64,000 nucleotides of DNA from Nocardioides panacisoli (GCF_019448235.1 NZ_CP080409.1:682001-746000); one strand, 5' to 3'. Shown: positions 1 to 9,103, counted from the first letter of the stretch. The notes: generated by a model not told the origin, from the letters alone. Program-made: numbers and translations.

Positions 1-1
1 C

Positions 2-694
2 CTCGAGGTGCCACAGGTCGGCATGCTGGGCGTGGTGGAGGACATCCTGGTCGACCGCGCCTTCGTCGAGGAGCGCGCCACGAGCGCCGCCGAGCTGTGC
101 ACGATCGCCGACCTGGCCTCGCCCGCTCCCCACTTCGTGCAGAACGCGCTCGCGGCGGCGGCCCTCGCGCGTGCCCACGGCATCAGCCAGTCCGCGGTCC
201 GGGAGGGGCTGCGTGCGTTCCGACCCGACGGTCACCGCATCGAGCTGGTGGCCAGCGGGGACGGCATCGACTGGATCGACGACTCCAAGGCGACCAACCC
301 GCACGCGGCCGCCGCCTCCCTGGCGGCGTACGAGCAGGTGGTGTGGGTCGCCGGGGGGCTCGCCAAGGGTGCGCGGTTCGAGGAGTTGGTCCAGCGGGCC
401 CGTCAGAGCCTGCGTGCGGTGGTCCTGATCGGCCGCGACCGGGCCGTGATCGCCGAGGCGCTGGAGCGACACGCACCCGATGTCCCGGTGATCGAGGTCG
501 ACGCCGGGGAGACTGGCACGGTCGACGGTGCCGGCCTGATGGCGCGTGTCGTCGGGGCAGCGGCCGAGGTCGCCCGGACGGGCGACACCGTGCTGTTGGC
601 CCCGGGATGCGCATCCATGGACCAGTTCGCCGACTACAAGGCCCGGGGCGACGCGTTCGCAGCGGCGGTCCGGGCGGCCATCGCACGGCAGTGA
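2..694 (+). CDS. murD: MurD, UDP-N-acetylmuramoylalanine--D-glutamate ligase (C-terminal part)
   Basis: The reading frame is open from the left edge, so the N-terminal and most ATP-binding parts lie outside the window. MurD adds D-glutamate to UDP-MurNAc-L-alanine in the cytoplasm, an early step of peptidoglycan synthesis. The visible part holds the Mur-ligase signature DDSKATNPHA and the C-terminal block APGCASMDQF followed by YKARGDAF, both typical of MurD. It sits directly before ftsW and murG, the usual order of the division and cell-wall cluster. The GTG near the edge is internal to the protein, not its start. Confidence 0.95.
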   Translation, partial: LEVPQVGMLGVVEDILVDRAFVEERATSAAELCTIADLASPAPHFVQNALAAAALARAHGISQSAVREGLRAFRPDGHRIELVASGDGIDWIDDSKATNPHAAAASLAAYEQVVWVAGGLAKGARFEELVQRARQSLRAVVLIGRDRAVIAEALERHAPDVPVIEVDAGETGTVDGAGLMARVVGAAAEVARTGDTVLLAPGCASMDQFADYKARGDAFAAAVRAAIARQ

Positions 695-818
695 GGGACG
701 CCCACCGGGCCCCTGAGGACGAGGAGGGGACGCCATCACCATCGCGAACCCCGAGTCGGCACGCCGTCGCTGGCGCCTCCCGACCCCGCCCGCTCGCCGC
801 ACCGACGGGCCGGCCTGG

Positions 819-1991
819 TTGGCTGCGGCACGCGCCGCCCTCGACCGGCCGCTGACGACCTACTACCTGCTGCTGGGCGCCACCGCTCTGCTGCTCACCA
901 TCGGGCTGATCATGGTGCTCAGCGCCTCCAGCGTGTGGTCCTACACCCAGTTCGACGACTCCTACGTCACCGTGCGCCGTCAGCTGATGTGGGTGGCTCT
1001 GGCGATCCCGTGTGCCTGGGTGGCGTCACGGCTCCCGATCCGCACCATCCGGCGCCTGGCCTATCCCGCGTTCGCGTTCTCGCTGGTGCTGCTGGCGTTC
1101 ACCGCGGTGATGGGCGTGGCGGTCTCGGGCAACACCAACTGGCTCCAGCTCGGGCCGGTCCGCATCCAGGCCTCCGAGATCGCCAAGCTGTCGCTGGTGA
1201 TCTGGGCGGCCCACATCTACGCCAACAAGGAGCGACGCCTGCACCGGCTGCACCACGTCGTGGTGCCCGTGGTGCCCGGCATGCTCCTGGCGACCGGCCT
1301 GGTCGTCGCCGGCCGCGACCTCGGCACGGCCCTGGTCTTCCTCGGCATCCTCGCGGGCATGCTCTGGGTCGTCGGGGCGCCCGCCCGGTTCTTCGTGGTC
1401 TGCCTCGGAGCAGCCGGAGCAGCCGCCGGCGCCCTCGCCATCACCAACACCGAGCGGATGGCGCGCATCACCACCGTGCTCGACCCGTTCGCCGACTACC
1501 ACGGCACCGGCTGGCAGCCCGCCCACGGCCTCTACGCCCTGGCCAGTGGCGGCATCTTCGGAGAGGGCATCGGCGCCAGCCGTCAGAAGTGGGGCCAGCT
1601 GCCCGAGGCCCACACCGACTTCATCTTCGCCGTGCTCGGTGAGGAGCTCGGGCTGGCCGGCACCCTGCTGGTCATCGGACTCTTCCTCGTCATCGCCTAC
1701 GGCACGCTCCGCGTCGCCCGGCAGACCGAGGACTCCTTCGTCCGCTTCGCCTGCTTCGGCGTGGCCATCTGGCTGGTCGGCCAGATGATGATCAACGTCG
1801 GCATGGTGCTCGCGCTGCTGCCGGTCATCGGCATCCCGCTTCCCCTCGTCTCCTACGGTGGTTCCAGCCTGGTGCCGACGCTGGTCGGTCTGGGCATGGT
1901 GATCGGTTTCGCGCGCCGCGAGCCGGCCGCGGCCCGGGCACTGGCCCAGCGCCGGCGTACGCGCCCGGCGGGGCTGTCGGCCCGACGGTGA
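819..1991 (+). CDS. ftsW: FtsW, SEDS-family division peptidoglycan polymerase
   Basis: FtsW is the multi-pass membrane glycosyltransferase that polymerises lipid II at the septum with its partner class B PBP. The frame shows about ten hydrophobic segments and the SEDS block PLPLVSYGGSS near the C-terminus. The first standard start is TTG at 819, but it has no ribosome site and would begin almost at the first membrane helix. The same frame is open back to 717. A strong Shine-Dalgarno, GAGGAGGGG at 721-729, lies 5 bases before ATC at 735. The residues between are basic, proline-rich and use GC-rich third bases, as FtsW N-termini in this group do. I give TTG as the conservative start; ATC 735 may be the real one, adding 28 residues. 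Confidence 0.93.
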   Translation: MAAARAALDRPLTTYYLLLGATALLLTIGLIMVLSASSVWSYTQFDDSYVTVRRQLMWVALAIPCAWVASRLPIRTIRRLAYPAFAFSLVLLAFTAVMGVAVSGNTNWLQLGPVRIQASEIAKLSLVIWAAHIYANKERRLHRLHHVVVPVVPGMLLATGLVVAGRDLGTALVFLGILAGMLWVVGAPARFFVVCLGAAGAAAGALAITNTERMARITTVLDPFADYHGTGWQPAHGLYALASGGIFGEGIGASRQKWGQLPEAHTDFIFAVLGEELGLAGTLLVIGLFLVIAYGTLRVARQTEDSFVRFACFGVAIWLVGQMMINVGMVLALLPVIGIPLPLVSYGGSSLVPTLVGLGMVIGFARREPAAARALAQRRRTRPAGLSARR

Positions 1992-2040
1992 GGCCCGGCC
2001 GGTCGACGGTGTCGGTGCGAGAAGGAGTGGAGACCAGAGG

Positions 2041-3141
2041 ATGAGAGTGCTGTTGGCCGGCGGGGGCACGGCGGGCCACACGTCGCCGCTGCTCGCGACC
2101 GCGGATGCGCTGCAGCGACTCGAGCCCGAGGTGGCCATCACCTGCCTGGGCACCCCGCGTGGCCTGGAGAACCGCGTGGTGCCCGAGGCCGGCTACCCGT
2201 TGGAGCTGGTGCCGCCGGTGCCGCTCCCGCGTCGGCCGAGCGGCGACCTGGCCAAGGTCCCGGCCCGGCTGCGTCGCGCGGTCAAGGAGACCCTGGCCAT
2301 CGTGGACCGGGTGCGGCCGGACGTGATCGTGGGCTACGGCGGCTACGTCTCGATGCCTGCCTACCTCGCCGCCCGCCGGCGACGGCTGCCGCTGGTGGTC
2401 CACGAGCAGAACGCGCTGCCCGGCATCGCCAACAAGTTCGGTGCCCGGGTCGCGACGCGGGTGGCGGTGAGCTTTCCGGACACGCCGCTGCCGCGCGCGG
2501 AGTACGTCGGCCTGCCGGTGCGCCGGATGATCGCCACCCTCGACCGTGCCGCGCTGCGTGCGGAGGCACGAGCAGCGTTCGACCTGGACCCCGACCTGCC
2601 GACCCTGGTCGTGACCGGGGGATCGCAGGGCGCGCGGCGGCTGAACCAGGCACTGGTGGGTGCGTCCGCCGCGCTCGGGTCGGCCGGCATCCAGGTGCTC
2701 CACGTCGCCGGGCCGAAGGGCACCAGCGACCCGTCCTGGCGTGACCCCGTCGACGCCGGCGTCCCCTACCGCGTCCTGCCCTACGTCGAGCGCATGGACC
2801 TCGCCCTGGCCGCCGCCGACCTGATGGTGTGCCGGGCCGGGGCGTCGAGCGTGGTCGAGGCCGCCTCGACCGGCGTGCCGGCGATCTTCGTGCCGCTGCC
2901 GATCGGCAACGGCGAGCAGGCCCTCAACGCGCGCCCGGTGGTGGCGGCCGGCGGCGCACTGTCGTGCGAGGACGCCGACTTCACCGCCGACTACGTGGCG
3001 GCCACCGTGCCCGAACTGCTCGGCGACCCCGACCGCATCGCGGCCATGGGCCGGGCGGCGGCCGACCTCGTGCCCAGTGACGCCGACGAACGGCTGGCCG
3101 CGATCACGCTCGACGCCGGTCGCGGGGGAGGCCGGGCATGA
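2041..3141 (+). CDS. murG: MurG, lipid II-forming GlcNAc transferase
   Basis: MurG transfers N-acetylglucosamine from UDP-GlcNAc to lipid I at the inner face of the membrane, giving lipid II. It is a GT-B fold, family GT28 enzyme of 366 residues, normal length. The N-terminal glycine loop reads GGGTAGHTSP. The second domain begins near VVTGGSQGARRLN, and the nucleotide-sugar site includes CRAGASSVVEAASTGVP. ATG at 2041 follows a purine-rich site (GAAGGAG). Its last four bases overlap murC as ATGA, so murG and murC are probably translationally coupled. Confidence 0.97.
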   Translation: MRVLLAGGGTAGHTSPLLATADALQRLEPEVAITCLGTPRGLENRVVPEAGYPLELVPPVPLPRRPSGDLAKVPARLRRAVKETLAIVDRVRPDVIVGYGGYVSMPAYLAARRRRLPLVVHEQNALPGIANKFGARVATRVAVSFPDTPLPRAEYVGLPVRRMIATLDRAALRAEARAAFDLDPDLPTLVVTGGSQGARRLNQALVGASAALGSAGIQVLHVAGPKGTSDPSWRDPVDAGVPYRVLPYVERMDLALAAADLMVCRAGASSVVEAASTGVPAIFVPLPIGNGEQALNARPVVAAGGALSCEDADFTADYVAATVPELLGDPDRIAAMGRAAADLVPSDADERLAAITLDAGRGGGRA

Positions 3142-4556
3142 GGATCCCCGTTCCGGACGAGGTGCTGGCGGCCGCCGACCTCGGACGGGTGCACTTCGTG
3201 GGCATCGGCGGTGCCGGGCTCTCCGCGATCGCCCGCATCATGGCGCTGCGTGGGGTCGCGGTGTCGGGCAGCGACGACAACGAGACACCGTTCCTGGACT
3301 CGCTGCGCGAGCTCGGGGTGACCTGCCACCACGGTTACGCGGCCTCCCACCTCGGCGACGCCGACACCGTGGTGGTCACCACCGCTGCGCGGGAGGACAA
3401 CCCCGAGGTGGTGGAGGCGATGCGCCGCGGGCTGCGGATGCTGCCGCGCTCGGCCGGCCTCGCCGCGGTGATGGCCGACCAGCGGGTCCTGGCCGTCGCG
3501 GGCACCCATGGGAAGACGACCACCACCTCGCTGCTGACGGTCGCGCTCCAGGCGGCCGACGCCTCGCCGTCCTACGCCGTGGGCGGCGTCCTGTCCGCCA
3601 CCGGCCGCAACGCCGACGCCGGCGACTCCGACCTGTTCGTGGCCGAGGCCGACGAGAGCGACGGCGCCTTCCTGGTCTACGACACCCACGCGGCCATCGT
3701 GCTCAACGTCGAGGCCGACCACCTCGACGTCTGGGGCACCGAGGAGGCCTACGCCACCGCCTTCGAGGAGTTCGTGGACGGCATCGACCCCGCCGGGTTC
3801 TGCGTCCTCGGGGTCGACGACCCGGGTGCGGCGCGACTGGCACGCCACCACCGCGAGCGCGGCGGCCGGGTCGTCACGATCGGGCTGGACCCCACCGCGG
3901 ACCTCCGGGCCGTCGACCTGCGCACCGTCGGCACCGGCACGACCTTCGACGTCCACCGCGACGGCCGACTGGTCGGCACGGTGGCCCTGCAGATCCCCGG
4001 GCGCCACTACGTCGTGGACGCGCTGGCAGCGCTGGCCATGGGGCTCGAGCTGGGCCTGCCCTTCGCCGACCTGGCAGCCGGTCTGGGGTCCTTCGCCGGC
4101 ACGCGGCGGCGGATGGAGCACATCGGCGAGGCCGGCGGGATCCGTGTCCTCGACAGCTACGCCCACCACCCGAGCGAGATCGCCGGCGACGTCGACGCCG
4201 CCCGGGCCCTCGCCGGTGACGGACGCGTCGTCGTGTGCTTCCAGCCGCACCTGGTCTCACGCACGCGGCGCCTCGGCGCCGAGATGGCCACCGCCCTCGG
4301 CGCGGCCGACGAGGTCGTGGTGATGGACGTCTACGTGGCCCGTGAGGACGCCGATCCCGCGGTGACGGGAGCACTGGTGGCCGAGGCGGTGCCGCTGCCG
4401 GCCGACCGGATCGCCTACGTCCCCGGTCGGACCGACGTCCTCGCCGAGCTCGTGTCCCGCGCTCGACCGGGCGACGTGGTGCTGATGCTGGGTGCTGGCG
4501 ACATCACCGACCTCGCACCGCTGCTGGTCGATCACCTGGGGACACGTGGTGCGTGA
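3138..4556 (+). CDS. murC: MurC, UDP-N-acetylmuramate--L-alanine ligase
   Basis: MurC makes the first amide bond of the peptidoglycan stem peptide, joining L-alanine to UDP-MurNAc with ATP. The 472-residue protein has the N-terminal nucleotide-sugar loop VGIGGAGLSA (residues 21-30), the P-loop GTHGKTTTT at 122-130, and the central and C-terminal Mur-ligase domains including YAHHPSEI. It starts inside the murG stop (ATGA) and its end overlaps the ftsQ start by 8 bases, so murG-murC-ftsQ behave as one translation unit. Confidence 0.97.
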   Translation: MRIPVPDEVLAAADLGRVHFVGIGGAGLSAIARIMALRGVAVSGSDDNETPFLDSLRELGVTCHHGYAASHLGDADTVVVTTAAREDNPEVVEAMRRGLRMLPRSAGLAAVMADQRVLAVAGTHGKTTTTSLLTVALQAADASPSYAVGGVLSATGRNADAGDSDLFVAEADESDGAFLVYDTHAAIVLNVEADHLDVWGTEEAYATAFEEFVDGIDPAGFCVLGVDDPGAARLARHHRERGGRVVTIGLDPTADLRAVDLRTVGTGTTFDVHRDGRLVGTVALQIPGRHYVVDALAALAMGLELGLPFADLAAGLGSFAGTRRRMEHIGEAGGIRVLDSYAHHPSEIAGDVDAARALAGDGRVVVCFQPHLVSRTRRLGAEMATALGAADEVVVMDVYVAREDADPAVTGALVAEAVPLPADRIAYVPGRTDVLAELVSRARPGDVVLMLGAGDITDLAPLLVDHLGTRGA

Positions 4557-5307
4557 GGCCGGGAGCGACCAGCAGCGCAACCGCAAGCGCTTCGCCCGCC
4601 GCCAGTGGGCCCGTCGCTGGCTGACGTGGCGCTACCTGCTGGCCGCGCTGGCGCTGGTCGGCCTGCTCGGCTTCGGCGCCTATGCCGTCTTCTTCTCCGC
4701 CTGGCTGCGGGTCGCCGACGTGGAGGTGCTGGGGGAGGAGCAGCTCACCCGCGACCCGATCCTGCAGGCCGCCGCCGTGCCGACCGGTGAGCAGCTCGCA
4801 CTGGTCGACCTGGATGCGATCGCCGTGCGTGTGCGGTCGCTGGCGACGGTCGAGACCGTCGAGGTCACGCGTCGGTGGCCCGACGGCGTACGCATCGAGG
4901 TCGTGGAGCGGACGCCGATCGCGGTGATCGCCCGCGGCGCGGGCGGCTACACCCAGCTCGACGACGAGGGTGTCACGTTCGGGCGCGTGGACGACGTCCC
5001 CGAGGACCTGCCGCGGATCCGCACCGGTCCCGGCGCGGACCGGGCCGCGATCAGCGAGGCCGCAGCGGTCGTCAGCGCCCTGGACCCGGCCGTGAGCGAG
5101 CTCGTCGACGACGTCGAGGTCGCCACCGTCGACCGGATCCGGCTGCGCCTGAGTGATGACCGCGAGGTCCGCTGGGGGAGTGCCGATGCCTCCGAGGAGA
5201 AGGCGCGCGTGCTGCTGGCCTTCCTCAACGCCGAGGAGGCCGGCGACGCCGAACCGGCCCGTGTCTACGACGTGAGCGTGCCCGGCCGCCCGACGACCCG
5301 CGGCTGA
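4549..5307 (+). CDS. ftsQ: FtsQ, divisome POTRA protein
   Basis: FtsQ is a bitopic membrane protein that links early and late division proteins. From GTG 4549 it is 252 residues: a very basic cytoplasmic tail (residues 1-28), one membrane helix at about 29-49, then a POTRA domain with the pattern VADVEVLGEEQLTRDPI and a beta domain. Two GTG codons lie side by side (4546 and 4549); either overlaps the murC stop, and no clear ribosome site separates them. Starts further upstream in the same frame would run into murC and are unlikely. Sequence conservation in this family is low; the call rests on topology, POTRA-like start and position before ftsZ. Confidence 0.92.
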   Translation: MREAGSDQQRNRKRFARRQWARRWLTWRYLLAALALVGLLGFGAYAVFFSAWLRVADVEVLGEEQLTRDPILQAAAVPTGEQLALVDLDAIAVRVRSLATVETVEVTRRWPDGVRIEVVERTPIAVIARGAGGYTQLDDEGVTFGRVDDVPEDLPRIRTGPGADRAAISEAAAVVSALDPAVSELVDDVEVATVDRIRLRLSDDREVRWGSADASEEKARVLLAFLNAEEAGDAEPARVYDVSVPGRPTTRG

Positions 5308-5444
5308 TCGCGGCGGCCGCGCCGGCGTTCGTCGCGGGCGCGCGAGCACGCCCGGGGAGAACCCGTCGGACGAACTCGGCGCGCCGTCGGCGTGTTGCCG
5401 CACAACGGCTCTCCGGCATGCCTACTGTCATGGGCAGGACGAGG

Positions 5445-5475
5445 TTGACATAACTATAACCCTCAGGCTGAGGGT
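5445..5475 (+). promoter_or_regulatory. ftsZ upstream element: TTGACA box and 17-bp inverted repeat
   Basis: In the 254-base gap before ftsZ a consensus -35-like TTGACA (5445-5450) is followed by TATAAC (5455-5460) and by a perfect inverted repeat: ACCCTCAG (5459-5466), one central G, CTGAGGGT (5468-5475). No good -10 box lies 16-19 bases after TTGACA. Either TATAAC is itself the -10 of a start near 5467, or the palindrome is a protein site or RNA hairpin in the leader. The rest of the gap (5308-5440) shows no gene; TACTGT at 5423-5428 is a second possible -10 box. Confidence 0.5.
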
Positions 5476-5561
5476 CAGGGTTGGAAGTCGACACCGCCGC
5501 TTCCCCGCCCGGTACAACCGCCAACCGCACACACGTACGAGCAACGAGAGGTGAAGCCGCC

Positions 5562-6788
5562 GTGGCTGCACAGAACTACTTGGCCATCATCAAGGTCGTG
5601 GGCATCGGTGGCGGTGGCGTCAACGCCGTCAACCGGATGATCGAGGTCGGACTCAAGGGCGTCGAGTTCATCGCGATCAACACCGACGCCCAGGCGCTGC
5701 TCATGAGCGACGCCGACGTCAAGCTGGACATCGGGCGGGAGCTGACCCGCGGCCTCGGTGCCGGTGCCAACCCGGAGGTCGGCGCGAAGGCCGCCGAGGA
5801 CCACGCCGAGGAGATCGAGGAGGTCCTCAAGGGGGCCGACATGGTCTTCGTCACCGCTGGTGAGGGCGGCGGCACGGGCACCGGCGGCGCTCCGGTCGTC
5901 GCCCGGATCGCCCGCAGCCTCGGTGCGCTCACCATCGGTGTCGTGACCCGACCGTTCCAGTTCGAGGGACGTCGGCGCGCCTCGTCGGCCGAGGAGGGCA
6001 TCGCCACCCTCCGCGACGAGGTCGACACCCTCATCGTCATCCCCAACGACCGGCTGCTCTCGATCAGCGACCGCAACGTCTCGGTCATGGACGCGTTCCG
6101 GCAGGCCGACCAGGTCCTGCTGCAGGGCGTCTCCGGCATTACCGACCTCATCACCACGCCCGGCCTGATCAACCTCGACTTCGCCGACGTGAAGTCGGTC
6201 ATGTCCAACGCCGGCTCCGCGTTGATGGGCATCGGGTCGGCGCGCGGTGAGCAGCGATCGGTGGAGGCCGCCGAGATGGCGGTGTCCAGCCCGCTGCTGG
6301 AGGCCAGTGTCGACGGTGCGCACGGCGTCCTGCTCTCCATCGCGGGAGGGTCGGACCTGGGCCTGTTCGAGATCAACGAGGCGGCTGCCCTCGTCTCCGA
6401 GGCGGTCCACCCCGAGGCCAACATCATCTTCGGTGCGACCATCGACGACGCGTTGGGTGACGAGGTGCGCATCACGGTGATCGCGGCCGGCTTCGACGGC
6501 GGACAGCCCAAGAAGCGCGAGGAGGGCACCGCGCTGCGGCGCGGTGAGTCCCGCCCGCAGCAGTCCCAGGAGGACACCCGGGCTGCCGTGGCCGCCGTGG
6601 CGACCCGACGAGCCGAGGAGCGCGACGCAGCACCCGCCGAGCAGGCGACGCCCGAGCCGGCCCCGGCGAGGGCTGAGCGCGACGAGCAGCCCGCCGCCGA
6701 GCAGGCGCCGGCCCAGCAGTCGACCCAGTCGGCCAAGCCGATGGAGTTCGACGACGACGAGCTCGACGTCCCGGACTTCCTCAAGTAG
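5562..6788 (+). CDS. ftsZ: FtsZ, tubulin-like division GTPase
   Basis: FtsZ polymerises into the Z-ring that recruits the divisome. From GTG 5562 the protein is 408 residues and begins [19 protein letters not shown], the usual actinobacterial start, with AGAGGTGA as ribosome site at about 5546-5553. The GTP loop GGGTGTGG is at residues 102-109. The GTPase and C-terminal domains end near residue 320. A disordered linker rich in Ala, Glu, Pro and Gln leads to the conserved C-terminal peptide [12 protein letters not shown], which binds SepF and FtsW in relatives. A longer in-frame start at 5481 would add residues not seen in the family. No ftsA is present, as in other actinobacteria. Confidence 0.98.
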   Translation: MAAQNYLAIIKVVGIGGGGVNAVNRMIEVGLKGVEFIAINTDAQALLMSDADVKLDIGRELTRGLGAGANPEVGAKAAEDHAEEIEEVLKGADMVFVTAGEGGGTGTGGAPVVARIARSLGALTIGVVTRPFQFEGRRRASSAEEGIATLRDEVDTLIVIPNDRLLSISDRNVSVMDAFRQADQVLLQGVSGITDLITTPGLINLDFADVKSVMSNAGSALMGIGSARGEQRSVEAAEMAVSSPLLEASVDGAHGVLLSIAGGSDLGLFEINEAAALVSEAVHPEANIIFGATIDDALGDEVRITVIAAGFDGGQPKKREEGTALRRGESRPQQSQEDTRAAVAAVATRRAEERDAAPAEQATPEPAPARAERDEQPAAEQAPAQQSTQSAKPMEFDDDELDVPDFLK

Positions 6789-6796
6789 GGCTGCGA

Positions 6797-7480
6797 TTGT
6801 TCGCCTTCCGTGACTCCTGCGATCTCGGCCCGGGCCACCGGGTCGAGGTCGCCGTCACCGACGCCTCGATGGACCTCCGCGAGGACGGTCCGGGCCTGGG
6901 TGCTGCGATCGCCGCGGTCGCTGCCGAGACGGGCGTCACCCTCGCCCGGTTGCACCAGGTCCACGGCGACGACGTACTGACCCTCGAGCAGGCGCCCAGC
7001 GACGAGGTCCCCACCGCTGACGGCGCCGTGACCGGTCTCGACGGCGTCGGGTTGATGATCCGGGTCGCCGACTGCGTGCCCGTGCTGCTCGGCGATCCCG
7101 ACCGGCACCTCATCGGCGCCGTGCACGCCGGGCGTCGAGGCATGTCGGCCGGCATCGTCGAGCGCGCCGTCCACCGCCTCCGCGCGATGGGGGCGGCGGA
7201 CCTCCGTGCCTGGGTGGGTCCTCACGTCTGCGGCGGTTGCTACGAGGTGCCCGAGGAGATGCGACGCGAGGTGTCCGCAGTGGTGCCCGCCGCCCACGCC
7301 GAGACGACGTGGGGCACGCCGTCGCTCGACCTCGGTGCGGGCGTCCGGTCCCAGCTCGACGCTCTCGGCGTCGCGGTCCGGGTGGTGCCGGGATGCACCC
7401 GGGAGGACGCGCGCTGGCACTCCCACCGTCGCGACGGAGCGGCCGCGGGTCGTATGGCAGCGTTGGTGTGGCAGTCATGA
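6797..7480 (+). CDS. pgeF: PgeF/YfiH, peptidoglycan editing factor (multicopper-oxidase-like fold)
   Basis: This family removes wrongly inserted amino acids (such as L-Ser in place of L-Ala) from UDP-MurNAc precursors, and some members show purine nucleoside phosphorylase activity. The 227-residue protein has the metal-site pattern LHQVHGDDV, then VADCVPVLL, then AVHAGRRG, giving the His-Cys-His set. It starts with TTG at 6797, eight bases after the ftsZ stop, giving the usual MFAFR start. The gene commonly follows ftsZ in actinobacteria. Its end overlaps the next gene by ATGA. Confidence 0.92.
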   Translation: MFAFRDSCDLGPGHRVEVAVTDASMDLREDGPGLGAAIAAVAAETGVTLARLHQVHGDDVLTLEQAPSDEVPTADGAVTGLDGVGLMIRVADCVPVLLGDPDRHLIGAVHAGRRGMSAGIVERAVHRLRAMGAADLRAWVGPHVCGGCYEVPEEMRREVSAVVPAAHAETTWGTPSLDLGAGVRSQLDALGVAVRVVPGCTREDARWHSHRRDGAAAGRMAALVWQS

Positions 7481-8175
7481 CGCGCCACGACGAGATCGCC
7501 GCCGGCCTCGCCACGGTCCGGCACCGCATCGCCACGGCGGCGAGCGACGCCGGCCGTGACCCCGACGAGGTCTGCCTCGTCGTGGTCACCAAGTACTTCC
7601 CGGCCTCCGACGTGCGCGTGCTCGCCGACCTGGGGGTCACCGACGTCGGGGAGAACCGGCACCAGGAAGCGGAGGCGAAGCACGCCGAGTGCGCCGACCT
7701 CGACCTGCGGTGGCACTACGTGGGCGGCCTGCAGAGCAACAAGGCGGCCGCGGTGGCGCGCTACGCCGACGCGGTCCACTCGGTGGACCGGCCCAAGCTG
7801 GTCGGCAAGCTCGCCACCGGAGCCGCCGAGCGCAGCGAGCCGGTCGACGTACTCCTCCAGGTCAGCCTCGACCCGCCCGACCGCGAGGGCCGGGCCGGTG
7901 CGGATCCCGAGGACGTCCCCGTGCTGGCCGACCGGGTGGCGGCCACGGACGGCCTGCGCCTGCGTGGCCTGATGGCGGTCGCCCCGCTCGACGAGGACCC
8001 CCGGCAGGCCTTCGCCCGACTGGCGACGGTGCGCGCGGACTTCCTCGCCCACCACCCCGAAGCTTCCTGGCTCTCGGCCGGGATGAGCGGCGATCTGGAG
8101 CATGCGATCGCCGTCGGCGCGACACACGTTCGCGTCGGGAGCGCGGTCCTCGGTTCGAGGCCCTCGGTCCAGTAA
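7477..8175 (+). CDS. YggS/PLPBP-family pyridoxal-phosphate homeostasis protein
   Basis: A 232-residue single-domain TIM barrel that binds pyridoxal 5'-phosphate and helps keep PLP and amino-acid pools in balance; no enzyme reaction is established for the family. The PLP lysine lies in [11 protein letters not shown] (residue 39). Other family marks are [25 protein letters not shown] and [15 protein letters not shown] 7477 overlaps the pgeF stop (ATGA). A much longer frame open upstream (from 7237) is only the shadow of pgeF. It belongs to the conserved ftsZ-pgeF-yggS-sepF-yggT-divIVA order. Confidence 0.93.
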   Translation: MTRHDEIAAGLATVRHRIATAASDAGRDPDEVCLVVVTKYFPASDVRVLADLGVTDVGENRHQEAEAKHAECADLDLRWHYVGGLQSNKAAAVARYADAVHSVDRPKLVGKLATGAAERSEPVDVLLQVSLDPPDREGRAGADPEDVPVLADRVAATDGLRLRGLMAVAPLDEDPRQAFARLATVRADFLAHHPEASWLSAGMSGDLEHAIAVGATHVRVGSAVLGSRPSVQ

Positions 8176-8178
8176 TGT
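8173..8178 (+). promoter_or_regulatory. Possible -10 box of sepF (TAATGT)
   Basis: TAATGT matches TANNNT and overlaps the stop codon of the preceding gene. It would start a transcript near 8185, giving sepF a leader of about 58 bases that includes its GGAGG ribosome site. No -35 box is clear. Confidence 0.3.
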
Positions 8179-8242
8179 CACGAACATCAACCCCGCCCGA
8201 CAGGGCTCCCTGCCGGGCAGAGAGCAAGCGGAGGCAAGTGTC

Positions 8243-8725
8243 ATGAGCGGCGCGATGCGCAGGATCGGTGAATACCTCGGCCTGCTCGAGGACACCGGGT
8301 ACGACGACTACGAACTCACCGGCACCGAGGAGCGGTCCGCCTCGCGGCCCGTGCGCTCCGTGCCGGCGGCGACGGCCCCGCCGGCCCCGGTGGCCGACCT
8401 CAGCGAGCGGCGTCGCCCCCAGCCGCAGCCCGGCACGGTGGCGGAGCTGTCGCGGATCACCACGCTGCACCCCCGCACCTACAACGAGGCCCGGGCGGTC
8501 GGTGAGCACTACCGCGAGGGCACGCCGGTGATCATGAACCTCTCGGAGATGGACGACGCCGACGCCAAGCGCTTGGTCGACTTCGCCGCGGGGCTCATCT
8601 TCGCCACGCACGGCAGCATCGAGCGGGTCACCAACAAGGTGTTCCTCCTCTCGCCCCACAACGTCTCGGTCACGGCCGAGGACAAGGAGCGGATCGCCGA
8701 GGGCGGTTTCTTCAACCAGAGTTGA
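8243..8725 (+). CDS. sepF: SepF, membrane anchor of the Z-ring
   Basis: SepF tethers FtsZ to the membrane through an N-terminal amphipathic helix and binds the FtsZ tail with its C-terminal domain; it replaces FtsA in actinobacteria. From ATG 8243 the protein is 160 residues and starts with [14 protein letters not shown], a typical membrane-binding helix. An acidic and Pro/Ala-rich linker follows, then the SepF domain (about residues 70-155) containing [24 protein letters not shown] and a hydrophobic [11 protein letters not shown] strand. GGAGG at 8230-8234 sets the start. ATG 8255 inside the same helix is possible. Confidence 0.95.
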   Translation: MSGAMRRIGEYLGLLEDTGYDDYELTGTEERSASRPVRSVPAATAPPAPVADLSERRRPQPQPGTVAELSRITTLHPRTYNEARAVGEHYREGTPVIMNLSEMDDADAKRLVDFAAGLIFATHGSIERVTNKVFLLSPHNVSVTAEDKERIAEGGFFNQS

Positions 8726-8726
8726 C

Positions 8727-8745
8727 CCGAGCGTGGGTCGCTCGG
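8727..8745 (+). terminator. Hairpin just after sepF
   Basis: CCGAGCG (8727-8733) and CGCTCGG (8739-8745) form a perfect 7-bp stem with a 5-base loop, two bases after the sepF stop. No T-run follows, so termination would be weak or factor-assisted. Confidence 0.4.
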
Positions 8746-8766
8746 TCCGCGGTTGGGCTGCACCGA

Positions 8767-8772
8767 TAGGCT
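8767..8772 (+). promoter_or_regulatory. Possible -10 box of yggT (TAGGCT)
   Basis: TAGGCT matches TANNNT and lies 37 bases before the yggT GTG; together with the hairpin upstream it suggests that yggT has its own promoter. No -35 box is evident. Confidence 0.35.
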
Positions 8773-8809
8773 CGGGCGCGCCCTGTTGTCGTAGAGCTAG
8801 GAACCATCA

Positions 8810-9103
8810 GTGACGGTCATCGGCCAGATCCTGTACGGGGTCCTGTTCCTCTTCATGGGCCTGCTGTGGATCCGGTTCCTGTTCGACTGGGTCCAGGTCT
8901 TCGCGCGGTCGTGGACGCCCACCGGGGTGCTGCTGGTCGCGCTGGAGTTCGTCTACACCATCACCGATCCGCCGATCCGCCTCTTCCGCCGGTTCATCCC
9001 GCCGCTGCGGTTGGGCAACGTCGCGCTGGACCTCAGCTTCATCCTGGTGCTGATCCTGGTCTACATCGCGATGAGCGTGGTCCGCCAGACGATGGTGGTG
9101 TGA
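8810..9103 (+). CDS. YggT-family small membrane protein
   Basis: A 97-residue protein with two hydrophobic segments (about residues 3-25 and 68-93) separated by a loop with the family pattern TDPPIRLFRRFIPPLRLGNVALDLS. The family has no settled biochemical role; its fixed place between sepF and divIVA links it to division or polar growth. GTG 8810 follows AGGAACC as a modest ribosome site. Confidence 0.88.
   Translation: MTVIGQILYGVLFLFMGLLWIRFLFDWVQVFARSWTPTGVLLVALEFVYTITDPPIRLFRRFIPPLRLGNVALDLSFILVLILVYIAMSVVRQTMVV

Noticed and set aside
5481-5561. Longer FtsZ starting at 5481
   Set aside because: The extra residues do not match FtsZ N-termini, and GTG 5562 has a ribosome site and the family start.
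7237-7476. Longer YggS protein starting within pgeF
   Set aside because: The added Arg/Gly/Ala-rich residues are the out-of-frame reading of pgeF; ATG 7477 gives the normal family length.
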